Position numbers and translations under genes: made by a program. Below the pieces are notes generated by a model that was not told where the DNA came from, ran no database searches, and saw nothing but the letters and a program-made list of their open reading frames with translations. A stretch of 64,000 nt of DNA from Xiphophorus maculatus (taxonomy: Eukaryota; Chordata; Actinopteri; Cyprinodontiformes; Poeciliidae), in the NCBI RefSeq assembly GCF_002775205.1, contig NC_036457.1, positions 2,579,001-2,643,000 of the forward strand. The letters are read 5' to 3'. Below are positions 25,605 through 41,100 of this stretch, piece by piece. Numbering within the stretch: the stretch's first letter is position 1; each line of letters opens with the position of its first letter.

Positions 25605-28600
25605 CTGCATGAAGCAGAAGAAAACACAACAAAAAATAGTTTAAAAATCAGGCCATAAATATTAAAATTAAAGACTCCAGATTAAAATTAAGACTCCAGA
25701 TTTTCTTTAAAGGATATACTTACTAAAAACATAGATCAGAAGGTGAGCCAGAGTCAGTAAATCATTAAAACTTTGTTCTTTTCATGTTTCTTTTCTTGCA
25801 GGTGTGACTTGTTTTAATTGTTAGTGTAAACATATACTGTAAATTACACTACTTTTAGCTACATATTGGAATTTGTCATAAATTATATGTCATGTATGAT
25901 GTTATCCACGTTAATTGTAATTTTTTTAATCATCAACCTGCTAGAGAGGAGATGAAAATTAGCCTCTTGGATGCCAATGTTGATTAATATATATTTTCCT
26001 CTTTATAAAAATGAATAAATTCAAACTCAAAACATTTAAAAGCAAAAATATGAATTTTAAAATGAACCCTAAAACATTTTGTGTCAACAAAGCAAATCTC
26101 TTTTTAAGTCGGATTATTGAAACTTTTTGAAAGGACAGAATACAAGCAAAATGATTGAATCAATATATAAAATCTAAGTAGTTTTTCCCTCAAGGTTTTC
26201 ATGAATAAAAGCAAACTGAAAGCATAACTATTGATGATAATCATACAGATGGATTTTAACTAAAGAAATAATGTTTATTTGTATGAATATTTACACAGAT
26301 GCCTTGCAAAAGTATTCATGCCACTTGTACATTTTTACATTCTGCTGTTTTACAGGAAGATTTTGTGTTTTAATTCAAGTCCAACACAAAGTAGAGCGTA
26401 TAAATGAAAATTTCCAAAATTATTTACAAATACAAACAGAAAATACTGAGTTAGGGGTGGATTAAATTAACTAAAACATACTGAAATTATAGATAAATGT
26501 CTTTTTGTGTTTATGAATCTATTTATTAGCCTTTCAAACTGATGAAAAATAGATTTTGTTCACACAAGGAGTTTACGTCAGCTGTCAGCAAATTATGGCA
26601 GACCGACTTCCTCCTGGCGGCTACGCTACGTTAGCCTGCAAAATGACGCCGCAAAAGTTGGGATAAAACGCCAACGTCAGTTCTTCAACATTTTGAACAG
26701 CAACATTGTTGTTTGAAGTCGCATTGAAAACAGCAACTTCTGTTGATTATGCATTAAAAAAATGATTATATTGTGTATTCATAACCACAATATAATATTC
26801 GTTTAATTCTGCTCCCAAAATTTAACAAAAGCATGAAAAAACTAAAACTACAATCATAGCTAATAAACACCAAAACAAAACCATGTTTAACTAATAACCA
26901 CTAAACGCACTCTAAAAACTAACTAAAAGAAACTGAATTAGACAAACAAAATGTCACAGTGAAATAAAACAAAACTATAATGAAAAACCCAAAACTACTG
27001 GGTTAATAATGTTTTCATTTACATAATGAAGACAGTATTAAGATAAAAAAGAGGGGTTGTTTCTCATGTTCTGATGGTCTAAATCCAACAAATGAAGCTT
27101 TAATTAGACATAAAACAATTAAAAATGGACAAAATGTTGCTAAAATCTGCTGCTGAAAAAACTTGATAATTTAAACCATAAACTTTCTTATATTCTCAAA
27201 TAAAACTTTCTTTTTGTCCTGTCCTGGGTTCTGTCTTTAACGCTGTTTGTGTGTCTGCATTAAATCAAATTTACCTGAAGAATCATTAACCTTTAAGCTG
27301 AACTAATCCCATCAACACCTCATCCTGCCAAGCAGCATCTTATACGTCTGAAGTGTAGAAAAACAGACTTACACAATCGCTGTATCGGTCGGTAATGACA
27401 CCTTCTCCGGCTTGTTATAAAAATTACTCAACCAGATGGTGTGTGGGTAATTTAAAAGACAAAGAGAGACAGTGCGCATAAAAACACACGCACACACACG
27501 CAGACGGTGATGAAAGTTTAATCTGCGATGGAAAAGGCTGCCGTGTTTTTAGCTGGGAGGTTTACAGCTCAGCTTTTTGTTTGATCATCTCATGGATGGT
27601 AGAGGAGATAAATATGGTTTGACATTTATTTGCTTAGGCTTTTATTTGCAAAGCTGCTCCTATTTCTTCTCGACTTGACAGCAGCAAACCCAAAACTCTG
27701 AGTTCATTAAGTTTACGGTTATTATCCTGTTGGTCAACAATCATCCGGGCTGATTCTGAAGCTCGGTCCGAGATCAGCGATTCATTTTCATCAAATGAAG
27801 AAGACGAAGGCGCTCCGGTTTTACTCAGTAAAAATTTTATGTGAATGTAACGACAGTCTGGGCATCCAGGTTAATTATTTAGAGGTTGGCGCTTCGTTTG
27901 ATTTAGAGGAGGTACTCAACTGGAAACAAACTGCGTGCTATAATTCAGAGCTTGATTATACGCTCCATATCCTGTCATTATGTGCTGTGTGTGGCTATCT
28001 GTTCAGAAAAGGTTAATAAACGGTGTAATAAATCATCTTTAATATATTTTATAGGTTAATTAAAGCGCTCGGATGCGCTAAAAATAATTTTATTTGAAAA
28101 GAAAGGTGGGAATCAGCTTGGGAACGTTGCCTCGAATGACAAATAAAATGGATCATTTCATGAAAATATGTATTAAAATTGTTTTTATAACAGATACAAG
28201 CAGCAAAATAATGAAAAAGCTACGGTAAGATTTAATATTTACATTTTTGTGTGGATTTATTTGTGTTTTTAATGAAATGGTAAAGTGGAGGTGGAGGGTA
28301 ACGAACAAAAACCAAGCAAAAGCAATTCAAATTTCATGGAGAGCAGATGTAATGATGCTTCTCCCTGTATGGAAGTTAATTACTTAAATTAATGAGTCAA
28401 TTAATAAAATGAATTATTTTATTACAAAATTATATAAAAAACATGTTCATGCAAATGAAAAAAGCTTAGCAACAAACAACAAACCACTTTTAGTTGCTAT
28501 ATTGGTTCCAAATGTTGCAATTCCAGCTGCAGCGGTTTGCTTTCACGCTGCACCGTCTCAGACTAATTACAAAACCTGTTCCACTCCCTACCTGTGGGGG

Positions 28601-31600
28601 CACTGTACCAAGGACTACCAAAGGAAATGGAAGTAAAATCTCAGAAGAAGACACTGAGCACAACTTCATTCTTCATAAAATATAAATAAAATGGAGTGGT
28701 GTCAGATTTTTAGTAGTTGTAAGATTTATCTCTTGTCTTAATTTGACTAAAAACCTCGGTCTGGGTTCGGTTAAAGTGAACTCTGGTGCGGTTCGAATGC
28801 GTACGTGAACACCAAGTCGACTGGAGACGACTCCAATAGCAGAAAGCAAACTACAGCACAGGGCATTCTGGGTACATAAAACCAAAATAAACATGCTAGC
28901 TTAGCGCTAGCATGAGAAATGACTCGTGGTCTTTAGCCAAAGACAAAGCAAAATCCTAAAGCTTCTAAAGTCTGACGCCACTCCATTTTTGATTAAACAT
29001 TTAATGAAGAAGGAAGTAGAGCACCTGTCTTCTTCAAAAGTTTCTGTGTCGTTTCCTTCAGTGGTTCCTGGTGCAGCGCCCCCACAGGCGAGGAGGGGAA
29101 CAGGTTTTTGAGACAGTGCAGCGTGATAGAGAATCGCAGCAGTTGGAAATGTAACAAATATTACTATTTTTGTCCCAAATCAAACCTAGTCTACCGGTCT
29201 ATCATGTGTGAAAACAATTTACAAATCTACTTGTTGCACAAAATCCACAGGCCGCAGACTTGCAACCTGGATATTTATATACTTTATATATGGTCATGAC
29301 TTCATGAAAGAAGTCGTCCAAGCACTGATTAGCAACGTCATGCATGAAGTAAAAACTTTACAATTCACTACAACAGGGGAATTTTCTCTGAAAGAGAAAA
29401 GTTACTTCTGTTGTGGATTTAATGCACTAAAATCAGAGAGGAAAAATCCAATATGAATAAATTCTCTAAAAACTAAAAAACAAACAAACAATGTTTTAAA
29501 GCTCAATTCATAACAGCTTTAACGTTAAACCCTTGTGACGCACTTCACATTTCAAAGGTCAGTCCTTTAGGGAAATAGCAGTTCTTTTGTTTTAGCGCAA
29601 AAACAATCACACTAAAAGTGTCCTCAGTAATTTCACACATTGGTGGCTCTAATACGTAGAGAGAGGTAATTATTTGAAAACCATTGTAGCTTAATTGACG
29701 TCAGCACTTGGAGACTGTTAGCAAAGAAATCAGCAAACAAGCCCAGAGGGTCTGTGAGGCTTTAGAAGCAGGAGACAGGAAAAGAGTTGAGCTCAGCTTT
29801 CAGTCTGATTCATCACTTCCTGTGAAGCTCTAATGGACTCAATCTATGGTTACACATATGTAGGGAAGATATACTGCAGATGCAACACAGCAGCTACAAT
29901 GGGATGCTGTTAGGTCATCAACTACAGTTAAAAACAGCTGGAAAGTTTTGATGACAAAGAAAAAAAACACATTTCCGTGTATTTTCAAACATCAAGGAAA
30001 ACAATTTATTACAGTATTAATATGCATGTTGCTGTTTACATCCGGATATTTTGAACACCGATGCTGGAAGACAAAAAGACGATTGTTTACGTAGCCGAAC
30101 AATCCTGTCAATGTTTTTTTTCTTTTCATTTTTTTTATTTATATTTGACGTGTGTATGGAAATGTTAAATGTTTGTTATGATAGATTTTTATGGGAGGGT
30201 AAAAGTTTATTATTTGTGACTAAAAGTGGAATAAAATCATCTAAAATCTGCATTTAAAACTGAAAACAATCTCTGGTTGGTTCATCCGCAGCAGCTGCAG
30301 CTCTGCACGTCGACCCAAGTTCAAAAGATTTGTGTGAAATAGGGTTGGACAATATTGACTTAAAACTATATTTTGATATTTTATGGCTTTATTGTGATAT
30401 TGTAAAAAAAACAACACTATTTATTACTTATTTTTTAGGTAACACATTTATAGCGCCATAAACAAAAATAAAACTTGAAAAAACATTCTCATTGTATCAA
30501 TAAACTGCAAAGTATTTACATTTAATAAAATTTACTGATCTTTATTGATGCTCTGGTGGAATAAACAACGGAGAAAATAGCAAATATAACATTTTAGATC
30601 ATACTGTCACTTTATTTTTTTATTTATAGTGACAATAAATCAAAGAAATTCTTCATGATAAATGACAAATGTGCATTTTTAATGTGAAATCAAATTCCTT
30701 ATTTTCCAGAACTACAAAAAAAAATCTTTTAAGGGTTAATTTAAGACTGAACTGGCAGGAAATATGGCTGCTGTCCTGTTTACACCAGTTCTGCATGTGA
30801 AGCTCAAAGCGGCAGCGTACCCTGCTGTGGTGGCATCTTTATTGTCCCTCCTTCCTCTCAATGTTTTCAAAGCATTTGCTTGTGCTGGAGCCTGATGCTG
30901 TGTTAGCTGCGTGCCATAAATCCATAATTCACATCCATTAATTTGCATGTCAGAGAGGTAGATTGCTCATTTGGTATGCAAATACCTCCAACTGCTCCGG
31001 TAAAGCAGGAAAACGTGAACAACGCTGATAAGCGGCCGGAAGGAATGGAAAAAAGAAAAGAAAACAGAGGCTAGGTGAAGGCAGTAGAGAGGGAATCTGT
31101 GCACAAAGAGGCAGAGGGAATAAAAGCTGCAGTTTTTGTTTAGAAGTGGATATAAGAATGGAAAGAAAATGGATCAGCCAGTAAAGATACCAGAACAATG
31201 AAAACACCCCGCTTTCAGGAGCCGTGCCTGCACCCACGGGCCGAGCACACATTATTACATCAAGCAACAATACACACACACACACACACACAGTTTACCA
31301 CTACCTGCCATTTTAGACGCAGTGCACACCCTAATGATGGGTAGGGGGCGAGAAAAGAAAAGGGAGGCTCCTTTCATGCTGCAGACAACCAGCAGCCTGC
31401 AAGGTAATTTTCTGCAGCGTTATTGTGCCTTACACACACACACACACACACACCAAATTACCCAATCACGTTCTGTGTGAACAATACAATCAAGGCAGCC
31501 AGCGAAGTGAACATGGTCAATACCGTGACACCAAATGAACCCGTCTGTTTTCCTTCTGTGGTTCTTTTTTTTTTTTTGAAGTTTCACATCTCTGGTTTAA

Positions 31601-32086
31601 ACTTTTATTTCACCCTTCTCTGCTCCTCCATCTACATTTTTCACGGCAGCCGAGTAAAAAAGGGAATAAAAGAGCATTTAGCTTTGTATTTAACCGAGCT
31701 TTTCAGAAATTCAGGTCAGCGCCTGATCTGCAAGACTTCGACACAGTCTGGCTTTTCAGAAATAACGGATTGGGTGGCTGGATACAAAGACTTTAAAGAG
31801 ATTTTTTGGAGCACAAATTTATAAATATTTGAAGGCATGTGGCGAAAAGAAGAGAAGAATTTACATAAATGGCAGCTTTAGGCCCTTCATCATCAACCGG
31901 ACTTTGTTCTGGTGCAAACAATAAAAATTATGCATCATCAGAACAAACCCAAAGTGTGAGTATGAGAGTGTGTTCGTTACTTTTGCAACTGAAGCGATTT
32001 TTGAGTAGGACAGATTTAATGCCCAGATGGTTTGGCACGGAGTGTGTTTGCTAAAGGCCAAGCACGTTCTCTCTCTCTCTCTATCG

Positions 32087-32117
<31 letters not shown>

Positions 32118-35100
32118 GCGCACTCACGTACGTGCACACACATGCAGACACAGATGGGAGGGGGTGGGTGAGCCAATCTGGTGAGAAAAAAGAAAAGCGG
32201 AAGCAAAATCTAAGAGAGATTTTCAGGAGGACAGGAAATCTCTCTATTACGCAGAGAAAGTCTGTGTTTCTGCGAGAAAATAAGAAAAAACAGAAAACCA
32301 AAGCGCCAGCGGTCTGTTTCATTGATGTAGAGATAAAACTGATCTGATCCAACATCGGTATTAGAGCCGATGCTGATGTTAGTCTTAGATCAGATCTATG
32401 GCCACCAACCTGGACACATTGATTTCTGTCATTTTTACTGATTAGATTTTACAGCCAAACAGACTGGAAAATAAACAGCAAACACATGGACTGCATGTCA
32501 CATTAAATCCAAATCAGCTGGCTGCTGGCCATGACCCCCAACTCTACGTTTACAGTCCGACGTGAAAACAACTGCAAACAGATTCGCAATTATACAACCG
32601 TCCATCTATGAAAAGCAGAAGTGGAGCCTCCTGCACAACAGACAAGATGCTAAGTCAACTACAATAGACTTTCTCTTCCAGCAGCCGTTGTACGGCGCAT
32701 GCAGCGGTGAAACCAGCGGACCAAATGCGGTGGAGCTCAGCTTGGGTTGCTAGGTAACGGCGCAGTTTTTAATAAAAACTTTGGAGATTAATCTAAAGAT
32801 TTCATGATTTTTTTCTAGGATTTTTTTTTTACTTTTTAAACTCAGAAATTTCCAATGTTTTTATGACAATTTCTGAGATTAACCTAAAAATATCAGAATT
32901 TTTGGTGGAAATTTATTCTTTCTATTTTGTTTTACCATCCAGTGGCCCTAATATGCCACCATAAATAGGTCCAGGTTTATTATGTTTACTGTTAAACAAC
33001 TCGAATGTCTGAAAGTATCTTGATTTTAAACAAAAACAGAAAATTATAACTCAGGATGTCATAAGTCTGATTTCCAGGTAAATGTTTTGCACTTCTGAGC
33101 TTTTCCGTCACTTCCTCGTCCCTGCAACAAACCAAAGATTATTTTTATATATTTTAAAACACCAAGCGCTTGTGGAAAACAAGCTGCTGAAGGAAATCAA
33201 TAAGTGCAACGTCCCTTAAAAGAGCCTGACCTTCAAAAGGATTAAAGCTTTAACAATTTCACTTCGGCACAGTTTTGTATTGAAGCAGTTAGAGTCACAA
33301 CAATCTCTACCACCTCTGTTAATTAAACTTTTGAATCTCCACTCCTCACCTCTACGCGTGTTCAACCTCATCCTTCTATCTCTCCTCTGGGTTGCTGTTC
33401 ATAGATCTGCTTACAGTTTTCGTTCCACCTTCCTGTCGGCTGACTTTGTTTTCTATTCATTCTAAACATAAAAGGCCTCAAACCAGCTGAAAGCAATGGG
33501 ACAACTCCAAAAAGCCCAGCAATAACAGAAAATCCTTTCACGCGTTTTATTTTTCAGACAGATATTGCTGAAAAGGAGAAAAAAAAAGGTTTCAAAAAGA
33601 AAAGGAAGGCCAAACAGGGTGAGGAGAAGGAGAGAAAAAGACTAATGAAGACCAGACTACACTAGAAAAGAATAGAGTAGCCTCTACCCCCGTCAGTTTC
33701 CATGGAAACAAGCCCTTTGGTGCGATGGCGGTGGAAAAGCCTCAGCAGGAGAGGAGTCGACGAGGGAGGCGGCGTGTGAACGGCTTTTTGTGTGAGTGGA
33801 CTTTAAAAGCGTTCGGACGTATACGAGCTGCATGTACAAGCAGAAATAAAAGGAACGGTTCTGATGAAGGGAGCGGGTCCGGAGAGCAGAAAGGGATGCT
33901 GGGAAGTGAAGTCAAGCTGATATGAATCCTGACAAAGCTGAAAAGATTTGCAAAATACTGATTTTTAAAGAACAATGTGCGTCATACAGTTAACTGAAAC
34001 CAACAAAGTGATGAAAACTGAAGTTGATCAATTATTTTTAGTAACTGAAATACATTAAAACTAATTAATGGAGAAACACTACAACTAAATGAATGTCATG
34101 CATTTCTAAAACATATAAATTATGGAAATAATAATCTTCATTTTGTGTTTGTGAATTTTATTTATTTAGAACTTTAGAACTGATGATTTTTTCTCTCCAC
34201 AAACAAGCAGTTTTTCATTTTTCAGGCTGAATCCTGATAATGCCAACTACTGATTTCCAAAACAGAAACCATTATGGAGCAATTATTAATAAACAATGTG
34301 AGTCAGAATGAACTAAAACTGACAAAATAACAAAAGCTGAAGTTAAAAAAAAACAACAATTTTATTAACTGAAACAAATAAAAACAGTAGTTAAAGAGGA
34401 AAAACTATAACTAACTGGAACTATATTGTGTGTTTATAAAAAATAACTAAAACATACTAAAATTATAGATATAAAATCCTTTGTTTTTGTGTTTACAAAT
34501 CTATTTTTAAGCCTTCTGTTCTGATGTGAAATAGACTTTTTTTCTACATCAGCTGTAATTATTACCTTTTTGAATTCTGCACTTAAAAATTAAACAAAGT
34601 ATGAAAAAACTAAAACTATTACTACAATTAATATAAATGTAACTAAAACTAAACAATATTTAACTAAATTAGCAAATGCACTCTAAAAACTAACTGAGTT
34701 GGACAAACAAAAAGTCACAACAAAATAAAACTTAACAACAATGAAAAACCCAAAACTATTAAAACTCAGGTCATTAGGAGTGACAGATGAAGACTGCAAA
34801 TCATGTCTGATACTAGAGTTTAAAAAAATTTTAAAAGGGGTTTTGGTTCAGAAAAGTTGGAAAATTACAAAAATATATAAAAAAAATTGATACTTTCAGT
34901 TGTTTAATAGCAGAAAAGGAGCAAAAACAGCCTGATTTCAGTGAAAATGGGTCAAAACTCTGAGTCCGATGAGTGATTAGGAATGGTAAATATTTAACAC
35001 AAGGGTCAAAAAAGAAAATCACCAGATTAGATCTGACCTCAGCAAACAGCAACAAAACTGAGGCAACGCGCTGCAAATCTGTGCATACAGTTATCTTAAG

Positions 35101-38100
35101 TGAGAGCAGGAATTTTAATGAGCTCCGTTTTTAATCCCCGCCCCCTGCACAGCAGCCAGCAGGCGCCGGAGAGGATAACGAGGAAAAATGAACACGGAAA
35201 AGTCAAAATGCCAAATGTTTAAGTCTGTGTCAGACAAAGGGAACATACAACACAAAAGAAACTTTGCTCAGCTTTAACTTTAGTACAAGGAGTAAATGAA
35301 TTCATTTCTGGATTTTAATGCTTAACTTATTAAAGAACTAAGTTGGAGGAAGAATGAAGAGTTTTACTTAACATCTTTAATAATATTATAGAACAGAAGC
35401 AGCTCATTTAACATGGGTTTCTGCAAATAACTCAAAACGCCCCAATTATGGCCAGTCACGTTTACAAAACAGCACCACCCTTCTCGTTCGGAGGAACAAA
35501 GACATTGAGCTACTAATATTTTTATTTCAGGTTGTATATATTAAGATATTGTGTTATTGTTGGGCAATTTCAACCTAGGCAGTCCATGAGTGTTTGTTAA
35601 ATGGGTAAGTGGTCCTTGGCCTGAGAAAGTTTGAGAAACACTCCCCTAGTGGTATGGAGGACTTTTGTGGAGCAAATTTTCACACTTGCTGTTATTTTGA
35701 CTATATGCGGCATTTTCCCTTTTGCTTCTATTTTCTGTGATTGCAGCATTTTTGTGTTGCATTTGCCCCTGGTGAAAGTTGTTCTCTGGTTATTGTTGGG
35801 GTTATTTAGCTCTTTTGGTTGTTTTTTCTTCAGAGTCAGGCTCATGCTGTTACATTGGATCATCTATTTTGTCTCAGTGAGTCGCTCTGCCAGGCCCATT
35901 TCGCTTTGTGTATTGGTTTCCGTTTGACTGCCTGCTCTGCAACATCTCAGTTTCGCCTTTAAATAAAACTCTAATTGCAATCCATCATCCATCTGCCCGT
36001 CCCCTGATGTTGTCCTCCTCTTCCCACTGACCCTGACAAAAAATTAAAAAAAGAAAACTCCTCTACAAACTTCCCAGCTGTCTCACACACAGTTCAGCTT
36101 TTCTCTAGATTTTTAAAGGGATCCACATTTAGTTGTAACAATAGACTTTGTTCCAGAAATATTTATTTTAGATGTTAAAACAATACAGTAATAATTCTGT
36201 AGGCTGCTTAGGTTTTATAAATCTCAATAAAATATTGTCACACGGACTTCGCCATGTTGCTGCAATGCATTCTGGGTAAATGATGTATGCTCGGTCAGAT
36301 TGTGCTAGCTCCGTCCAGCTAACAGTTTTAAGCCTTTTCAAATTGAGCTGAAGTGCGTTGAAATCGATGGGAATATAGAAATCAAGAGAGAAAAAGAAAT
36401 CAAGAAATATGAATAATCAAGATGAGGAGAAACAAACAGAGCAGGAGGGAAGAGTTGGCCGAAGAAGCTCCTGGTATTTTGCTGCTGCCTTCAACTTCAT
36501 AAATTAACAATGAATAACATGGACCTCTGATTGGACTGTGTGATCCGGTAAGCACTTCTATTGATCTGTGTCCAGTACGGTAACAGCTGTCTAGGGTCCG
36601 GTGTTGGTCCGTGGTTTCACATTCAGTAACAGCAGCAGTAGCATAAGCTATGTTAGCATTTCAAAGAGTTTCCTGTGCTGCCTGTCTGATGTTTGTCCTA
36701 GTGTTTTTCGCTCCAGCAGCAGCGGGGTTTGGCCGCTTTGTGGATAAAAACTGTTGGTACGACATTTATTTTTAGCTTGTAAAGGTAACGACCACCTGTT
36801 AGCCTTCATCAGTTTTGCTCGTACAAATAACATAAAGGCTTCTGGAGAGAAATGTTGAGTGCACAAATTGGTCCTTTGGAAGTTGTGTTCGGCTTATTTT
36901 GACCATGCTGAAGTGATACAGACTCACCTCACTATTTGTTTTTATATATTTTTTAAATTACAGCCAACAGCAATGCAGTGTGGTAATATCTAAAATTACA
37001 CCAATCAAATGCAATATGATAAATAACTCAGGTAAAGTTAGCCTTCCTGTTTACTCTGTAGATTCCAGTACAGAACGGATCATCAACCCATCAGGTGAAA
37101 AAATGGCCACCTCCATGAGTGAAAAATATAAGAAAATCTTTTGAAGTAATTATGATTTTTGCCATATCACAAACAGCATTTTGTAAGTTAAAAGGAAAAT
37201 TACAACTTATTTAGGCCAAAATGTTCAACTAATAGTGGATCCCTTAAAAATCTAAATGCTTTCATGCACAAATTGTTCAAATAACAAAGACTGGTGGATC
37301 TGTTCACCTTCTGGTACTGATCCTTGGAGGCCAACGCTTCCTCAAGCTGCTGCTGAGTGTAGGCGTAGATGGCAGAGCGGTACGTTGTCCCGACATCGTT
37401 CCCCTGACGCATTCCTGAAAACACACATGTTCATTTTTTAAAACGAGGATCTCGATGGCAGCGTGGCGTCTTTGTCTTCGGTGCTTGGAAAACGACAACT
37501 GACAGCATTTCCAAAAATATAACCTGTCTTTTTCTGTCTTGGCAGAACTGAAAGCTGTTTTTTCATGACTGATCATGTCATCGTTTCACTGTCAGCTTGT
37601 CAGTCTGTCAGCCTCAATGTTTCAAGCTTTCCAAGGCTGGCTCACATATGTGATGCTCTATTAATCAGTCGAATGTAGGAACAGGTTTGAAAATTATAGA
37701 TATATTGATCATATGTAGCAGTAAGTAGCGAGCAGAAACTAGCAGTGGGGATTTATCCTGATAAATTTCTTAATTTGATAAGAATTTTGACATATCGTTG
37801 TCACAAGAAATTCCAATTAATGATGTTTAAACCCCCCAAACTGTTCTCACTGTCAAGATTGATAGTTTTTACTATTTTTTCCACTGTTCGTTCAATGAAA
37901 GAATAAACAAATATCAATAAATTTAAAAATACTGCGATACTAATTACAGTTCTATATATGACTTGTGTCGTAAAGAAGCACATTACAAATGGGACTGGGA
38001 ATAGTCCCAGAAGTTGTTATTGCAAGTAATAATGTTGCTGCTTTGACACCATTTTTAAGTAAAATATTGGAAACACATTCTCAAAAATCAATACACTTTC

Positions 38101-41100
38101 AATTCTGATGAACATTTGACTCTGGAACTTGAAGACATTTTAAATATCCAAAATAAATAAACAAAACAACAGAAACAACAAATAAAATGAATGATGAAGT
38201 TTCTAGAAACAAAACTGTTCTTCAAATTTAGTGCTAGTTGAGAACAAATCACCAGACAGAAGACATTTAGCATCCAGTTTTAGTAGAGAAAAATGAAATT
38301 ATTAATGCAAATAGAAATTATTGAGTTTGTTTTAATTTATGAAGCGATTAATTGATTAATTAATTTATTGCTTATTGCGACAAGTCTAGTTGTGTTTGTT
38401 TAGTCATTGATGCTGCTGTGTCATGGACTCACAGTCATAACAAAGGCTGATTAGCACGGCCACCGATGATGGCGGATAGATAGTTTTCTAAAACAGTGAG
38501 CTGTTTCTCCGCCATTAGAACATTTAGCAGCGCATTCATGAGATTGATTGACAGCACTAAGACCCTCCTCCTGGCTCTGATTGGTTGTTATTGGTGCATT
38601 TCTTCAGACAGCAGTAACAGCTCAAAGAGGAGATGGAGATGTGTTTTCACACATTATCTGTCTCATATTACACTGTCACAATATGGTAACAGTTTTAATA
38701 TGTAAAAAACAAAATTGTTTATAAAAGTTCCAAGCTGCAGCTTTAAGTCTGTGTTTCCCACACCTAATAGAAACTCAAAAATAAAACCCCTCCTGTTCTA
38801 TTTCCAGGATTTAGTCACGAATGTTGTGTTTACCTTGAGTGGGATTGTGACTTTCCCAGAAAACCTTCAGCAGGCTGTTGAAGCTGATCTTCTCTGGATG
38901 GTAAACAACTCGCACCACCTCAGTGTGGCCGGTTCTGCCTGCAAAATACAACCATCAGCATCAATGCTAGAACTTAAATATAAGTAAATGCAAAATTATT
39001 TTTCATCTATTTAGGGAAAAGAAGCTAGAACCAACCAACAGTTAGGCAACATTCACACAGCGAAAGTGACCCAAAGCAGATTTCTTCGCCCATTAAGCAG
39101 CACATATCAGACAGACCGATGTTCATGGCAGTCGAATCGGCCCAATGCCGATCTTTTCTCCCCCTCAAAGAAATTGGATTTGAGCCTCTTCCAATTGTGG
39201 AAATTAATCGGATACGTATCAATCATGTCGCATTTTACCCGGTTTTTACTTCATGGAAGTGAGACATGCATCGTAATTCTGCACCAGACTTGGTAAATCA
39301 GGCCATAAATAATGGCTGAAAATTATCATTCTGAAATTATGAAACACTGAGAAGGGCATTTATCGCATTGTTTGCCATTTATCATTCTAAATGTTTTATA
39401 GGAATTTTGATTTATCGTTACTCCAATAAATTCTAATTAAAGATGTTTAAAACTCCTCAAAACTGTCTTTATTGCTTGGATTGTAGATGATTAAATGCAT
39501 GTAGTGAGTGCAGCTTGGTTGTACAGATCACATGTTTTTGTAAGACTGGTGTCTGATGTATCACAAATGTTTTTCAAGAGAGGTATTTGTGTTTGTGGGG
39601 CTGTGATTGTTTTAGCATGCAGATACAACCTTAAAGTAACCTAATCAATACTTCTTATCGCCATGTTTATCATTATTACATTATCAGCAGAAAATATCCT
39701 GATAAAACTTTAAGTTCATATCGCCCACCGCTCAGTGCATCACATCCCATCACTTTCAGTTCTGACTCCAAACCCAAACAGACTTCTCTGTTTGAACCAG
39801 AACCAAACATGGAGAAGCAGCATTCAGTTTCTACGCTCCACTAATCTGGAACAAACTTCCAGGAAACTGAAAAAAGTCTGATTCACTGAATTCCTTCAAA
39901 TCAAGGCTAAAAGACCTGATTGCTTAGATCTGCTTCTGTTTAATTAGAACTGGAACATTGATCAACATATTTCATGTTTATTGATTTTGAAGATGACATT
40001 TGACAAAACATAATGGTGACTGTATGATGTTTCACGACTTTGAGCTGCCTTGATAAAAACTTTATATAATCTAACTTTCAGACTGTTGGATGATCCTCTT
40101 TTTGCTACAATCGCAAAACAAACTAAATCAAATCAAACCCTTTCAGCAGGTATTGATCATTGGCAGAAAGTACTAAAATAATCTTTGATTTGGTTGAGTT
40201 TATATTTTTGTGGCATAAAGTGATTGAATCATATAATCCTTAACATACCTTCATAGCAGAAGCTTTAATGCTTTAATATGAGAGCTTTAGGATTTCTTTT
40301 TTTTTTTTTTAGATGCACGACCTTAAAAACAGAGCAGATTTACACAAGAAAGACACAAAATACATCAAGTGTCCTTGAAAGGCCAGGCTGGTCCAAAACT
40401 GATTTTCTGCAGAAGAAAGATTTCCTCTGCTGCGAGTCAAACAGCAGCTGGCGCTGGTAATGAGTGTGACCCATTACGTGACACCTCATCTTCTCCACGT
40501 CTCTCATTCCACCTCCACTCCTATGTCTTTCTCTGCCTTATTACGTTTTTAATATCAGGAGTTATGGATTCCTACGGCAGATATTGGCGAACAGAGACAA
40601 AGCAGCGGTCCGCATTAAATTAATGTCTCACCAGGCCAATCTCGCAGGAATAAATTCATCTCGGACTGGATGGGAAATACAGTAAAGATTGGAATCAGAG
40701 CAGAAAATAAAGCGGCAGCTGGTAGGAAATGTACATCCAGGTGCCAAATGATCTCATAATCAGGCTGTTACTCAGAATGAAGCAGTCAGGTGAACGTGTT
40801 GGATTACCAAGCGGACAAATTTTCTAATTCTGGAGAAGTTTTAAAGTCTTTTGTGCCAGAAAATAAGTTTCACTGTTTGCAGCATGAAAAAGACAATATA
40901 AACCAAAAACGTGGCCAACTTTACCATTCATTTGTGGTATTTTTCTTCACATTTTGCACATCTAATTTGACTGCATACTAAAAATTACACATACTGTCTT
41001 TTTCACACAGTCTGTGTACTGTTGTTATTTCTCTCAGCCTTGGAAACAACATAAATGAGTCCCAGAGGACAACCTAACACCAGGAGCAGAATGCGACTTA

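Larger units (their letters stand above)
25605..37307 (-). other. msrA: msrA intron 5 (11.7 kb)
   Basis: No nested gene is supported. The contents include ACTAAAAC-type repeats (26815-27005 and 34010-34780), an R2 copy near 28755, an R1 copy near 32440, CA/CT microsatellites and fragments of transposon-like sequence at 26295-26400 and 35590-36045. Confidence 0.7.

Noticed and set aside
28785..28812. GGTTCGAATGC as a possible tRNA B-box
   Set aside because: No acceptor stem, anticodon arm or A-box at the right distance; it belongs to repeat R2.
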